This document shows, in pieces, positions 47,701 to 60,200 of a stretch of DNA of 64,000 nt. The stretch is from Schistosoma mansoni (Eukaryota; Platyhelminthes; Trematoda; Strigeidida; Schistosomatidae). The stretch covers positions 18,934,837-18,998,836 of the forward strand of contig NC_031498.1 in assembly GCF_000237925.1 (NCBI RefSeq). Direction: 5' to 3'. A program made the translations under genes and the position numbers. The notes below the pieces were generated by a model. It was not told the origin of the DNA. It ran no database searches and saw only the letters and a program-made list of their open reading frames with translations. The number at the start of each line of letters is the position of its first letter. Position 1 is the stretch's first letter.

Positions 47701-48940
47701 TGTATCAGATTCATCATATTTATGTAGAGCATGTATCTATGAGGACATATGGTCACACACTTTAACTTATACGGCAAGTTTTCTAAGCTCACAATGGACT
47801 TTATATAAAGATTGCCAACCATGTCACAACCAACTGTCGTTTAGAATTTGCTAATTTTTTATTTACTAAAATAAATAACTCTGAAATTCTAACTATGTGG
47901 ACTTTTTGATGTATATGGCTGTCTGTATATTTGTTTGTCTACTTGTACTAACCATTTAGACTGCTTAAATTCTCCCTTCAGTTGGAATAAGGATTGACAG
48001 TTAAGTAAATCCATACATCGCGCAATGTGATCTATAGAACGCATAGTGTCAACAATATACCTCACATAAATTTACTCCCATTCATCCCTTACTTCTGTTT
48101 CATGACTAGCGTACTTGAAATACAGTGTTTTCTATCCATTGGAGCTGCGAATTTCGAGTTCTTGCACGACAACTACCGATCAATTAGAAGTATTAGAACT
48201 ATTGATTTTTGTTTGTCCACACAGAGGTTGCAGTATCTGGCGTTGACATACGCAACTTTGTCATTTGTATCTGTTTGCAGCAAACGTTTGTTGACTGGTG
48301 ATCATGTATAGTTCGTGTTTATTTCAGGCGGTAGGAAGCATATCTACAGGATGAAATGAACTATGTGGTACCGATAGAGAGAAATATATAAAGTCGCTTC
48401 AGTGCCCTTCACTGAAGATAGTGTTCTGAGAACAGTTGCTACCCTCATATAAAACGTAGCTTGTTGTGATTACAGTTTTTCAACCAGGTCCGGTTAAATT
48501 CAAGTTTCTAAATTATCCGTCGGAACTGCCTTTGCATTATTTCGAAATTTATCACATGTTATTACTGGATTGTCAGTCAACATTTATTTTCGTGTTTATT
48601 ATACTTAGTTTCACACTTACCCAATGCAGACGTGACTTGGGACTATGGTGCGCCCAATATCGCTCATGAATTAATTGGGATGTTTAAATAAATAATCGGG
48701 AGTTGAACAAAGCATTGAACGAAGTTTGTATAGGGCTGGTTTTAGTACGTCACATCTCAAATAACAGAATCACTAAAGGTAGTCTATATGTTGTTGAGCA
48801 CTTTCAAGGGACGGTGAGGTGAAGGAATGTAAAGTTAGATCATGAATGAACAGATTATTTGGGCATAAAAGGGAGTTAGTGAGTACAAAGTATACTGGTC
48901 TAATGAAAACCTGGTAAAATTGAATTAACTCAAGAATGCT
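44800..48940. other. Long stretch with only small repeat traces
   Basis: A decayed SINE family II piece on the minus strand lies at about 46380-46480 (CTGAGGAGTCC kept, second core half lost). A partial R5 repeat lies at 46830-46925. No exon I can support. The 94-residue frame at 48027-48311 has no recognisable domain. Confidence 0.5.
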
Positions 48941-48944
48941 GTAG

Positions 48945-49805
48945 TGGTAAACAAATCTTCAAAATCAATAGCTTTGTAAGTCCTCTACACTTGATGCTGA
49001 CCGAATTAGTTTTAGCGGATTCACTTAGCTAAAAGCTCTTCAAATGGTTGTGCACAAAATGGAAGAAGCTTTCGCTTAATGGACCTCCGAGTCTAGTGGC
49101 AGTGGATCAACAATACCTCCAGGTAGGAGTTAGGTATATTAACTATAAAAGAGGAAAAAGAAATGAAATTTGGTAAATGGTAGCAAGATCTTGTCCTTAG
49201 TCCTTCAGAATATGTCAAGTTTTCTCTTAAAGGACTCCTGCAAAGTCACTTGGACTAGCAGCGAATTCTAGTATTTGACTTCTCTCAAGGAGTAGAAGTT
49301 GTGTCTACATTCCGTTCTGCTGTGTTGTGGCTCCAGTTTCTTGGTGTTATTTCTAAGTCTTATGTTGAAACTAAGCCTAAGTAGGTGTTTAAGGGAATGT
49401 CCAGAAGTGTTGAGGATGCTGTAAGCCTTAAGAAGGTAACCTCTGAGATGTCTGTACTCCAATGGTTAAGGTTCAGTGATTGGAGGCAGTCTTCATAAGA
49501 CTTGAATTTGAGTCCCCGAACTGATTTCGTGGCTCGTCGTTGGATACGTTCCACAGTGTGTTTATCCTTTTGGTCACACATCCACACTTGATCACGAGTG
49601 GGATCACCGTGCCAAGCATCCCTTTCAACTACTGGCCAGCTTATACCAAACGTTCATTCGACTAACTGATAGCCTTCCAAATATATCTTCGAACTCCTTC
49701 ATTCCTGACTTCTGGTTTGACTAGGATGGCATACTTCGGTTATAAAGGTGTTACTGGTTAAGACGTTTTCAAACTCGGAATAGTTATGACATTTTCAATA
49801 CTCAT
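48945..49805 (+). repeat. LTR-like repeat R6, interrupted by a CR1 insertion
   Basis: The two halves, 48945-49031 and 49586-49805, match 34655-34965 in order and orientation, separated by a minus-strand CR1 3' fragment. Confidence 0.6.
49032..49585 (-). mobile_element. CR1 3' fragment inside repeat R6
   Basis: Minus-strand reading gives TVERIQRRATKSVRGLKFKS, a shifted frame with YRHLRGYLLKAYSILNTSGH, and then the 3' UTR seen at 20585-20880, ending at CCATTTGAA. It is a 5'-truncated copy of about 550 bp. Confidence 0.85.
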
Positions 49806-50404
49806 TCGTACTTCTTTAGAATGATCTCATATTACAAAGTCATCTAACTTACGCTAGTGATGTTGAAGTATGTGAATATATTTATAATGCTAAAATTTAG
49901 GTGACGTTATAAATCAACCTAGATTTATCCATTGAAGAATGGAATAGACGGTCTTCTGAATTGAGTATTAGAAAATCTAGCACAGTGGCAGTTCGTCAAT
50001 ACAGTGACCATCTAGCCCACTGAGTGATAAGTGGAACAATGTTACTGAGGTTCATCATCGATCATGTAATCGAAATCGTGGCCAACTGCAAACTAAAATC
50101 TATTAACGTATTTAGGCTTTTATGACCACCTTGCGAAATCCTCAGAAACACATTTTGATTTTTAAGAAAAACCCTGGTCGTGTGATTAATATAAGATTTG
50201 AGCATTGATTCCCTGAATAAATTTATGTATAAAGTCGAAGGCGGTTAATCGAGTTTCTAATCCTCATTCAGTTGTAAATAGCTTTCCAAGATTATTATCT
50301 GTAAATGCATGGTCATTCACTTTAAACATATCTCAGCACAGACTATGTTTTACTCTTCCCGACCTTTCTATAGTCAGCTTAGAAGTTTAACGTTCCTCTT
50401 TACC

Positions 50405-50597
50405 AACCAACGTTCCGGAAGGGAAGCGGAAAAGAGGAAGGCCAAAGAACACATTACGCCGGGAAGTAGAAGCAGGTATGAAAAGAATGAATAACATCTG
50501 GCAAGAACTGTAAAGGATTACGCAGGACAGGGTTGGATGGAGAATGCTGGTGGGCGGCCTATGCTCCTTTACGAGGGGTGACAGGCGTAAGTAAGTA
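50405..50597 (+). mobile_element. SR2-like RTE 3' fragment
   Basis: GGAAGGCCAAAGAACACATT, then GCAGGACAGGGTTGG and GGCGTAAGTAAGTAA, the family terminus. It is under 200 bp, strongly 5'-truncated. Confidence 0.85.
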
Positions 50598-50599
50598 AT

Positions 50600-51980
50600 G
50601 TTATAATCAAGAGACACCCACTCACCTTGAAGCTAACTAACAAGATTACAATAATCAGAAATAATGACATAGTTGCTCATAGACACAGGTAGACATGTTT
50701 GAGAGTCTAAGAGTGGTTTATAGAGAGATGAGATTGAAGAAATATGATTGATATGGCTGACATTGTCAGCGGTTAATTAAGTCCTTAATGAACATGTTTT
50801 ATCAATAGTCATCGCTACTGAGTGTCTTTCGGATTGCGTCTAAATGTGTTTCACACATCTTAGTCACGAAAATCCCCAAGAAATAATTCAGCGAGACTAT
50901 AAGTTGTGGAGAACTTTTGGGCGACGCTTAAATGACTTTTAGAGTGTCCAACACCTGGGAGAAAATGAAGTTTATAAACCAGTGTGAGGAATTTGAATTG
51001 TGATATACAGTTGTTGGTTAAGGTTTCCATCAAGAACTGACATCAGATGAAATGCCAAAATACTATCTAGCCAAACGTGCAAGTGAATTTTGCCCGAAAA
51101 TACAAAACCTGTTATATGTGACTGGTTATACTACATTTTATAGTCTCACCTTAGTAGTACACACATAAACAGTTTAATCTAGTATTTAGCTGTAAAAACG
51201 TACCGAATCTGAACATTTTGATCCTAGAGCATAGAAGGATAAGAATTTCCACTTCAAAGCATTGTTTTTGAATTTTTTTGTATTTCCCATAACTTCTGGA
51301 TGGCCTTCAGTGTTGTCATGGTACTTTCGAAGTTGTATAAAAATTCGTTTGACGACACTCGTCATTATGATGGTTGATAAGTAAATAGTGATTAGATGAG
51401 TAATCAAGAGCTTAACATATTGTACTGTGGTAACTAATGTTTGAAACTATGTGACATTACTTCAAAATTTTGAGCTACCGCGCAATGGTTGACTGTAAGT
51501 TTGGCTATATTCGATGAGTCTCTTCAGTGAGATGTCCTGACTACATGAATTACTTGCGTCGAGTATACAGTCTACAAGGAGAAACGAATAGCCATAACAA
51601 AGAGGTACGTACGAAGTTATGGAATTCTTTATGGTGTTATACTCCCGTCAAACACTTCACAGGATTCTTTGAGCTAAATGCCTAAACCTTCCTGTTTAGA
51701 CTTGGATTTTACTCGCATGTTTTCCAGTATCTAGAATCCGAGTGTCTGAAGCTTCGCAATAATTTTCATAACTGAGTTCATGAAAGTCCATTGTTAAATT
51801 TGATGTATCGAACCCTGTTTTCGTAGTAAATATGCTGATTGACGATAAATCCTGTGAATATTTATGGACTATCATAATTTCATCGTGCCTATTTAAGGTT
51901 TCACATAGTGTTACACATTTCAGTCTGCAGCGTTCCGGGAAATCGAAGTGGTATCATTTTGTATCATTTTACGTTCTGTC
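50600..51980. other. Stretch without a recognised gene
   Basis: No motif or repeat recognised. It lies upstream of the ORF at 52276. Confidence 0.45.
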
Positions 51981-51984
51981 GACA

Positions 51985-52205
51985 GGGCGTAAGTAATGTA
52001 GGCGGGGATCCCCGCCTTTTGAAGAGTGGAACACATTCGCAGCCTACTTGGGGAGTGCAGCCCCACTAAGTAAAACACCTCCGGTTTGTGCGCCTGAGAA
52101 GTATCCCACCTCCCACATAGACCTAATGTTTTGTGTGGCGCATATATATTTGTTGCCTTCTTGTACCAATGTTTGTGCTTTTAGACAAATAGAATAAGAA
52201 GATTC
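51985..52205 (+). mobile_element. Composite non-autonomous RTE-B derivative
   Basis: 52055-52115 matches RTE-B 5' leader positions 59695-59755 (GGTTTG.GC.CC.GAG.AGTATC blocks). At about 52122 it passes directly into the RTE-B 3' UTR, matching 63145-63215 (TTTTGTGTGGCGCATAT, TTGTACCAAT). ORF2 is entirely absent. A 16-bp perfect palindrome, GGCGGGGATCCCCGCC, at 52001-52016 lies in its 5' part; just before it GGGCGTAAGTAATG resembles an SR2-like tail. Confidence 0.7.
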
Positions 52206-52275
52206 CACGACAGTATATGGTTTTTTATAGCATATATGTTTTGTAGGACTTATTAATACGTTTTCGTTTTGTTAA

Positions 52276-52503
52276 ATGCAGGAAATAGATCCAAACTCAA
52301 TGTCAGGTGAAATGGCAGAATCATCTGATTATACTAAAGAGGCACTTGAGTCGTTTAAACGGAAATTATCTACATACATAGAAGCTGTGGATAAAAGTTG
52401 TAAGTTAAGAGATAGCATAATAAATACCTTTACAGTGGTTAGTGCAGCTGAAGAGTCTCTGAATTTTGACTTCCATGAAAAGTTACCGTTGGGCACTCAC
52501 TGA
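52276..52503 (+). CDS. Short protein or last exon, unrecognised
   Basis: 75 residues from ATG to TGA, hydrophilic, with a helical middle (ALESFKRKLSTYIEAVDK) and no recognised family. Codon use and amino-acid balance look like real protein, unlike most frames nearby. A good acceptor (TTAAATGCAG) ends at 52281, so this may be a last exon starting GAAATAGAT rather than a complete gene. An AATAAA signal follows 130 bp downstream. No partner exon was identified upstream, where a non-autonomous RTE fragment lies. Confidence 0.5.
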   Translation: MQEIDPNSMSGEMAESSDYTKEALESFKRKLSTYIEAVDKSCKLRDSIINTFTVVSAAEESLNFDFHEKLPLGTH

Positions 52504-52629
52504 AAGTCAATGCGAACAGGATATCTAGATGTTTATGTATTAACCCTTGTTTCTGTGGACTGTGTTTTACAAGACAGTATTGTACATAGTTTGCATTTAC
52601 TAAAGACGTAGATCGTATACTAGATTAAA

Positions 52630-52635
52630 AATAAA
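52630..52635 (+). terminator. Polyadenylation signal AATAAA
   Basis: Canonical hexamer 127 bp after the stop at 52503. Confidence 0.5.
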
Positions 52636-52867
52636 AATTTTCAGTTTAAATGTCTTTTCAGTAACATTATAGCCTATGTATTTCTTAATCCTGCGTTAAG
52701 TGGAAATCTGATATTTTAAACTCGTGGTATGCTTATCCGTACCTTGCGAAATAGCGGTTTTATTAGCACTAAAGTCGTCTTGATATGTTCCGTCATTCTC
52801 GCTTTTCGTAATAATCCAACCGAGCCACACCGTATCTCAGGGTCTTGGGATGCTTAGTGGTTCGAAT

Positions 52868-52985
52868 AGAGTCATTCAGTCAGTCATAATAAACATAAAG
52901 TCTATTCCAAACATTTGTTGGTCTACGTTTCTATGCCTCGTTACCACAGCGAGATGAAGTCAGTGAAAAATCTAGTGGAGTGGTA
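52868..52985 (-). mobile_element. RTE-A 3' tail remnant, minus strand
   Basis: The reverse complement of the RTE-A terminus: CATTCAGTCAGTC, GTTGGTCTACG, CTCGTTACCACAGCGAGATG. Diverged. Confidence 0.65.
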
Positions 52986-52989
52986 AGGA

Positions 52990-55900
52990 TAAAGACAGTT
53001 TCTGTGGTTTTATCAGTAGTTGGACTGTGATGAAAGTTATAAACATTCTGGTAAGGAGCATTTATAGGAAATTAATTGGTCTTAGATATTTAAAGCGCTG
53101 ATCGAATCGCCACTAAACTGCCCACATATATATGCTTTGTTTTCAGTAGTGTACCATCTCACTGGGTTGACAGTATGTTCAACCCGAGGCGAAAGCTTGG
53201 AATGGACGTTTTTTACTGCTTTCAAATCACATTTAAAACAAGAGCGATCATCTTATTAGGTCTACACATTTTCATCAGTATTGCTAGGCAAGGTGACCCG
53301 ATTATAGAATTAAACTATTTGGTTTTATTAGTGATGGCCAATTTTTTCCGTTACTCAACTTTCTAGTAATGTATTATGAGACTTACCTAAGATGGGTTGT
53401 GTCATATATCAAAATTTAATCATAAACACTTGAATCTGACTTATTTTAGATTAGTGATTCATTTTTCACTCCACTGTTCTTAGATCTAATTATGAACAAA
53501 TGTTTATCGTTCAATGCCTACAGCACATTTCAACAAAGTTACATCTTGATATCCCTAATGATGTTCACTTATGGGTCAAATTTTCATGTATATAGCCATA
53601 GTTGTAATCCTAATATCTGATTCATATAGATGCATCATGATTGGGTTATAAAAAGTTTAGTCCGATTCATTAATAGGGTTATAAAAGTTCTGGTGTCTTT
53701 AATGGTATTTAAAATCTAAAAATGTCCAAAGAAAGACCAGATTTAATGGTTTTAAAGAAATTGGGCATTGGGTAAGTGGTATTTACCATTATTAGGAATT
53801 TGTATTTCACATTAAGGAAGAAATCTCGTTTTTCTACTCATTCAGAAACAAGGTTTTAATAATAATGAGTATACAAAATCATCTCTGCCTCTTTTACATG
53901 TGGTCGTTTGACTACCAACAGAGTCCTAAACATACTTAGATATGTTGTTTCGCATATAATGACTTTTTTATGAATTAGGATTTTAAGCGGAAGACTAGGG
54001 AGTTGTGCCTTTCAATTGTTACCTGTTCTAGCATGGACACTTCCGCACTATTGCGACATTTTTAACCACGGGACTATTCAAGTATAATATTCGTCTTTTT
54101 TAAAATGAACTCCAAAAGAGGCTAACAAAAGTGTTTTTGTATTTGTAACGGTAACAAAACTTGTCTCTGCAAGCATTTTTGGGGTTTACCTTCAGGGAAC
54201 ACAAATACCAGCAAAGAATAATTATAATTTACCTCTAAATATCAGTAGTGAGGAAAAACAGACCATTACGAGTGATGACATCATCTTGTGCAAATGTGTG
54301 GCAACTTGAGCTAACACATATCTGTACCAGGCTCTATGTTCATGATGACTGACGAATTATGCACGTCATACCTGTTGAACAGGTTAGTGGCTATCCGGGC
54401 TCAATATAACGTTTTAGTATTTGAAGCCATAGGTGCTGATTCAGTGTGAACATTAATACTAGGATGCAAGTACACAAACTTGACAAGTCCTAGGTAAGGC
54501 GAAACGCTCATTGTGAATCTCAATGCTAGCCATAATCCAAAAAAGACATTTCTATTTAAGTGTCGGAGAACAGATATAGGAGGTGAATTAAGAGGTTGGC
54601 CGCACTGAATAATTGACGTTTATATTCACTAAACTGAATACCTGTAAAAACGAAATAATCGGCTGTTGATGTGTACGTTTATTTCTAGTTAAATCTAAAA
54701 TAGGGAGTTATAATGTTTCTGTTATTGATAAGATATTTAGGTATGTTTTGCAATTAGTTTTCAGGTATGAACTTTGAACTGTAGGAATGAAAATGATAAA
54801 CGTTTAGAATTTTGTAAGTGGCTATTAGGTAGGGTGAAGCTGTCACATGTCTCATGGAAGATATAGAACTGTCTTTGAGAGAATTAGGTACCGGCTTAAG
54901 ATAGACTCAAGAGTATGATAGTATTGTTGGATTCGTATGAAAGCAAATACTTAAGCCAGGTAGGTTATAGTAACACACGTTTTACATTATTATTTACTAA
55001 TATGTAATTCTAGTTTTATTTCTCACGGGAAATCAGGTGTTTTAATTTCTAAGCTACTATAATCTCAACAGTTGGATGCTGTTTTTGTTTGGTTATCTTC
55101 AAGGAAAATAAACATATATTTTAGCTACTGACCGAGGTAATATTCCGTGATACTAACATAATCAGAACTGTATCATCTAAGCCCAAGATTTTGTTAATTA
55201 TTACAGATAATGAAGAAAGTAGACAGTACTTAGTGTCAGGTGCCTGAAGTTGCTTAGGGTTCATCAATGTTTTTGCTATAGAATAGAGTGTTTATAAATT
55301 TTAACATTTACATCTTTATCAATCAGTTATGAATTAAGTTTTGAAGTTGATACTCATCTGAAAATAACAATGATCATTGTGTACCATACTGGCATACTAC
55401 GGCCTCTAATTTTTTTCCCAACGTTATTTATTGGGTTTTTCGATCGCTTCAAAAATACCAATGATAGTATTAGTTTTACTGTTTTACATGCCATGCAGCT
55501 ATGAAAATTAGCTTTTGGTTGTGATCGTTGAAAATATTATCACTACACTTCGAAATGATAAAACCAAATTTAATTGCATATGTATCTAGCAACTACATAT
55601 AATCAACAAGACTCCGTTTTGTCCAACTGGCGCCTTTTTATGACTTACAATTTACTATGGATGAGCGCATAAGTTGAATCTCTAAATGGCTTATTGATAT
55701 TTATCATGTCACTTACAACTCTTAAGGGGTTTCAACATATGCTTTTCATATATACTTCATTTTATACGTTTTTTCATAGTTGGTAGTGATTTATGATTTT
55801 TCTTTTTAGATTTTTGTATTTCTACCGATAATAAATAACTCAATCACAGATGAAAGCTGGATATGGTGAGTTACTTTTTTAATTATTACCAAAATCTTTG

Positions 55901-56495
55901 TATTGATTGTCTTCCTTACCTTTTATAGTTCCTTTTTTCACTATGATTTTGTGGCGACTTGGGACTACTCCCTGAGTGATCGTATTAATGGCTGTTACAA
56001 CGGTTATTCTACACTAAAAAAACATACATAAGATAACAGAGTTTTATTAGACTTTGAGGCAATTTGGCAACGAACGACGAATGTGTTCATGAGCTGGGAC
56101 TTTTCCACTTTATGAAACTGATTCCATCGTTTGCCAAGCAAGGAGCGTGTATACTACACGGCTGTCCATTCTTTTCTAATTTACGGCTGTGAAACAGACT
56201 TTGAGAGCAAAAGACATGTATTGGTTGCACGTTTTTTATAAGTGTTTTTGATGCGTTGCTCGCGTTTTGTTGAAAAATCGAGTGGTCATTGTTGGGATCG
56301 AGGTAGATAGAGCATGTGATACTCATCCGTAACCATGTCCTATCTTAGCAGGATATGCTTACTGGTGTTAAAGTAGGTTAGGGAAAAGCTAGGTATGGGC
56401 AAACCATGACATTAAATCAGTCCATGAAGCCGTTCACTGTTGATCTGAACCTTTTTGGTGATTTCAGACTATCTGATTAGTATTTGCTTGATAAC
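52990..56495. other. Long stretch with minor SINE and RTE traces
   Basis: 54288-54352 is a decayed RTE-A tail (CATCTTGTGCAAATG, GTGGCAACTTG). 54345-54540 is a diverged SINE family I body with CTTGACAAGTCC...GGCGAAACGC, a broken hammerhead. No exon of the downstream zinc-finger gene was recognised here, although its upstream exons must lie somewhere 5'. Confidence 0.5.
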
Positions 56496-56499
56496 CACA

Positions 56500-56990
56500 A
56501 TCCATGCTTGGAGACTTTAAGTGATATAGCTTAAAATCATCCATAATAGAGGTTATACATTCACTGTTTATTTTCCTCTAGGTCTTGAGTTCCAGTGTTC
56601 ATTTATATATACCCTTTTAAATCATATTCTCAATGAGTTTATAGGTATCAATGCCAAGGTTGAACTTGATAGGTTCAAATAAATTGAGCACTGGGTAGAA
56701 AGTTAATAATAAGTATATATATATATATATATATATACTCTGAAGAAGTGGCGTACATTAAGTCATAAAACGTCAGAAATACAATTTTTCTACTCATTTG
56801 GATATAACAAAAATATATTTATTATATTTTCAATGTTTAATCTTCATCAACATTTCCACCTTGTTATTCCGATCTCTTTTACAATTCATCTTGTTATTTT
56901 CATCTCGTCATGCTAATGAGATATGGAAACTTGGGTCAACTCAGATCTTTGCCAGGCTCTGCGTTGATGATGACCAAATGACTGATTTCC
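56500..56990 (+). mobile_element. RTE-A 3' end remnant split by other sequence
   Basis: 56505-56600 matches the ORF2 end and start of the 3' UTR (CTTGGAGACTTTAAGTGATA, TTTATTTTCCTCTAGG). 56880-56990 matches the terminus (CATCTCGTCATGCTAATGAG, ATATGGAAACTTGG). About 280 bp including a (TA)n run near 56716-56738 separate them. Confidence 0.65.
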
Positions 56991-57239
56991 CATTTACTGT
57001 AAATTGTATTTTAGAGACCTTGTGACGTGTAGTTTTTGCGTATATTCATAAGCTAATGTTTGTTGTTTCAGATATTATAAGATTATTACATTTCGGGATG
57101 GTGAAATTATGGTTTAAAACTATTCAATGTAACTACTCATCCTATATTAGTTTATCCACTTTTCATGTTAAAATTAATTTTATGTATGTATTCATCCTTT
57201 TACTTACACTGACCTTATTAAATAATTTTTTTCTTACAG

Positions 57240-60200
57240 ATGAAGAATTACTACTTCATTGTAGATGGTTTGATTGTCATCAATCTTTCCCCAACTATAT
57301 TCGATTACATGTACATTTCCTTGAATGTCACCTGAATAATGTACCCGAGCTTGTCTGTCTATGGGATTCTTGCCAGAAAAATAATACATTCCAGGAACAC
57401 AACCAGTTATTGCGTCATACACTTCTACACACATTTTTTGAAGATTGCATAGTAAATACTAGTAAGCTTCTGAAAGCTCATCATAAGGCTTGGAATTTTG
57501 TATGTTGTGGAATAAGTTGTCAGAAACCTGCTTATCTTCAACGATCAACGGAAAAATTCTTATGGAATCCTATAATTTTGATTAGAGGTTTTGAATGTCA
57601 ATGGAAGGACTGTGATTACACGTAATTTGTTCGATTTTTGTCTTCGTATTCCAATTATTTTTGTTTATTAGTTGAATTAAATCATCAACCTAATGTTACA
57701 TACAACAATCAGAGATTATCAGATAATAATAATGTAATATATCGGTTTCAGTGTACTGTACTTAATATCAGTACAAAGAAAGGGCACTTAGTGAAGTCCA
57801 AAATTTTTGTTTTGTTAAGTGGTTATAATTTCACACTTCCGAAATTTATCGTCAAGTATTGAGGGAAAATTGTTTTTTAAGGGCAAAACAATAAGGAATA
57901 GACATTCTTCTAAGTGAAAATTTAGTTTCAGTCGTTTTTTCAGTATCGTCCAGTCTTATTTTAGTACTCTAGTCAATTTTAAGTGTTAGTTGCAATCTCA
58001 CCAACGTAGAACCTGGGATACATGTGTGTCGGTTCAAGTTGCCACAGTACGTAAGTACAGAGAGATGAAATTACTGTGACAAATTCCAGAATAGAAGTGG
58101 TAACCATATCATTGGTAGTAGAACAGGTTGGGTATAGAGAATATCATTCAAGAAAAATGAATGGATTCATCAAATAAAACGTATTTTTAAACGAAAGTGA
58201 AAATATCTGCGCCATCGGAATCGATTTAAAGCCTTGTCATCCAACATCCTCAACCATTTGGTTACGATAACTGCGCGAAGCCCCGCCAGGTAGTCTACTT
58301 TTACCTACACGGTTCAGCTCAACAGTCGGTAATTTCATCATCACAACATAAAATAGAAAATAATATTTGTACAAGATCAAGCCAAACGTGGCTGTGAACG
58401 TGGGAGACAGTGGTCAATAAACTGAGTATAATTCAGGGACAGTAAATCGTACAGTAATAATTCATAGGTCAAAATGAAGCTTATAATAAGGTGAATATAG
58501 ATATACACAATCTAGTTACTCATTAATTAAACCATAGGAATATATATAGAATAATAGTCCATTAATAGGTCCCGAGAGCTACCCTTACTAACTTCTTCAC
58601 TAGGATATAACAAGTACTTCTACTAAAGTTTTAAGGGTTTTACCGTATTAAGGATTCTGAATGTCGGAAATAATCTGTAAAACTCATCTTTTTAATAATT
58701 TATTTTTCATGATCTGAATTTAGTGCTTTTCTCTCCTAAATTTCCCATATTATTCGTTTTTCTTTTCCTCTGTTTAGTACGTTATTTCATTATTGTATCA
58801 CCAAAGGCATTGTCGTAAGACTATAATTTATGGACGAACTAATGAAATGAAAAATAGCAAGCCTTGGACTTCAGCGCGAAATTCATTCGTCCATATAGTT
58901 AAGTAGCACTTTGGCGTTATAACTGACGTCAGCTCATTATGAGAACCCTCAGTTTAGTTGATAACCCTAAATTCTAACTCTAAATATTAATCCTAATTTA
59001 TAGCCCTCTTTTCACCCTAGTAAGTAGGTGAGTTATCCCAAGGTCACTTTAGCGTAGTTCAAAGGTTATCCACAAGTTTTAGTTTCACCGACATTGTAAA
59101 TATATTTATACACAGCAGTTATACTATGGATAATCTCCTTTTTCATTAGCGGAGTAAATCTCCTGAAAAAAGCTTAACTTCTGTCTCTAGTTAGTAGCCA
59201 GGGAATGAGGAGCCTGTCGGGCAATGGAGGTGGTTACTTCTCTCTCATACCCAAGTCGTAATCTGGTCCACCTAATCGGTGTGCCGAAAGGACCACCTTC
59301 GCTATCCCTTCATTGCCCCCAAATGCCCTGGTACGGCCGAGAGTGGGGAGAGTCCGCTCTCCCTCTCCAAATGCTCTCACATGGCCAGCGAATATATAGC
59401 CTCTGCCAGGGAAGTCCTACTCACTTCCTTCTCGTGGCACTAGGGTTTTTTACGAAAGTGAGAGGACGAAAAGCGAATGTCCGGCGCTTTAACCGGGTTG
59501 GTGGACACGGAGGGTCCACCTAGGGGAGTTGGAAAACCCTTATTCCAAACCAATGGTGCACATAGGCTCCAGTATCCTGATGGAACGAATGGCGAATGAA
59601 CCTGCTGTTGGTCACCGGCTACCATGGGACTGCATCTCCTCACGATGTTCCACTGCCTTGTGGATCAGACCTTTAGGTCAAAGGCTCGGGGTGTGGCCCC
59701 CTAAGAAAACCACCTGCTTCGGTTTGGGCACCCGAGCAGTATCACAGCCCACACACAAATAAACGAAATGATGAATTCTATTGACGATACTATTCTCGCT
59801 CATATTAGAAGCAAGACAATTTACACTATTATTATTATTACCATTATTATTATTACCATTATTATTATTATTTACTACGTCGCTTTTTCACTCCCTTTAT
59901 TCCCAAATTGTGTATCCTTCCTTTCCAACTTATGCAGTAGCTCGCCCATGGTGGAAACTCTGTCCTATCTAAACGATCTCCAGTCACTGTCTGGTTGAAA
60001 GTGAATGCTTCCACCGATTACGAATACTGAAGCAGTCTTTCTGAAACCACGTACGCCGTTCAAGCTGGCTTCCTTCAACGTTCGCACACTAATGCAGATC
60101 GGACAACAGATGGGGCTGGCTATGTCTTTAGAAAGTCTTAATGTTGATGTTTGCTGTCTATCCGAGACCCATATTCAAGACTCTAGTGAAGTACTACAAA

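Noticed and set aside
57240-57621. Firm naming of the zinc-finger gene as AEBP2 or ARID2
   Set aside because: Only finger style is visible; no flanking diagnostic domain is in the window.
59768-59998. Hydrophobic frame with an isoleucine run before RTE-B ORF2
   Set aside because: The run is a translated (ATT)n microsatellite in the 5' leader; it is in frame with ORF2 but separated by stops.
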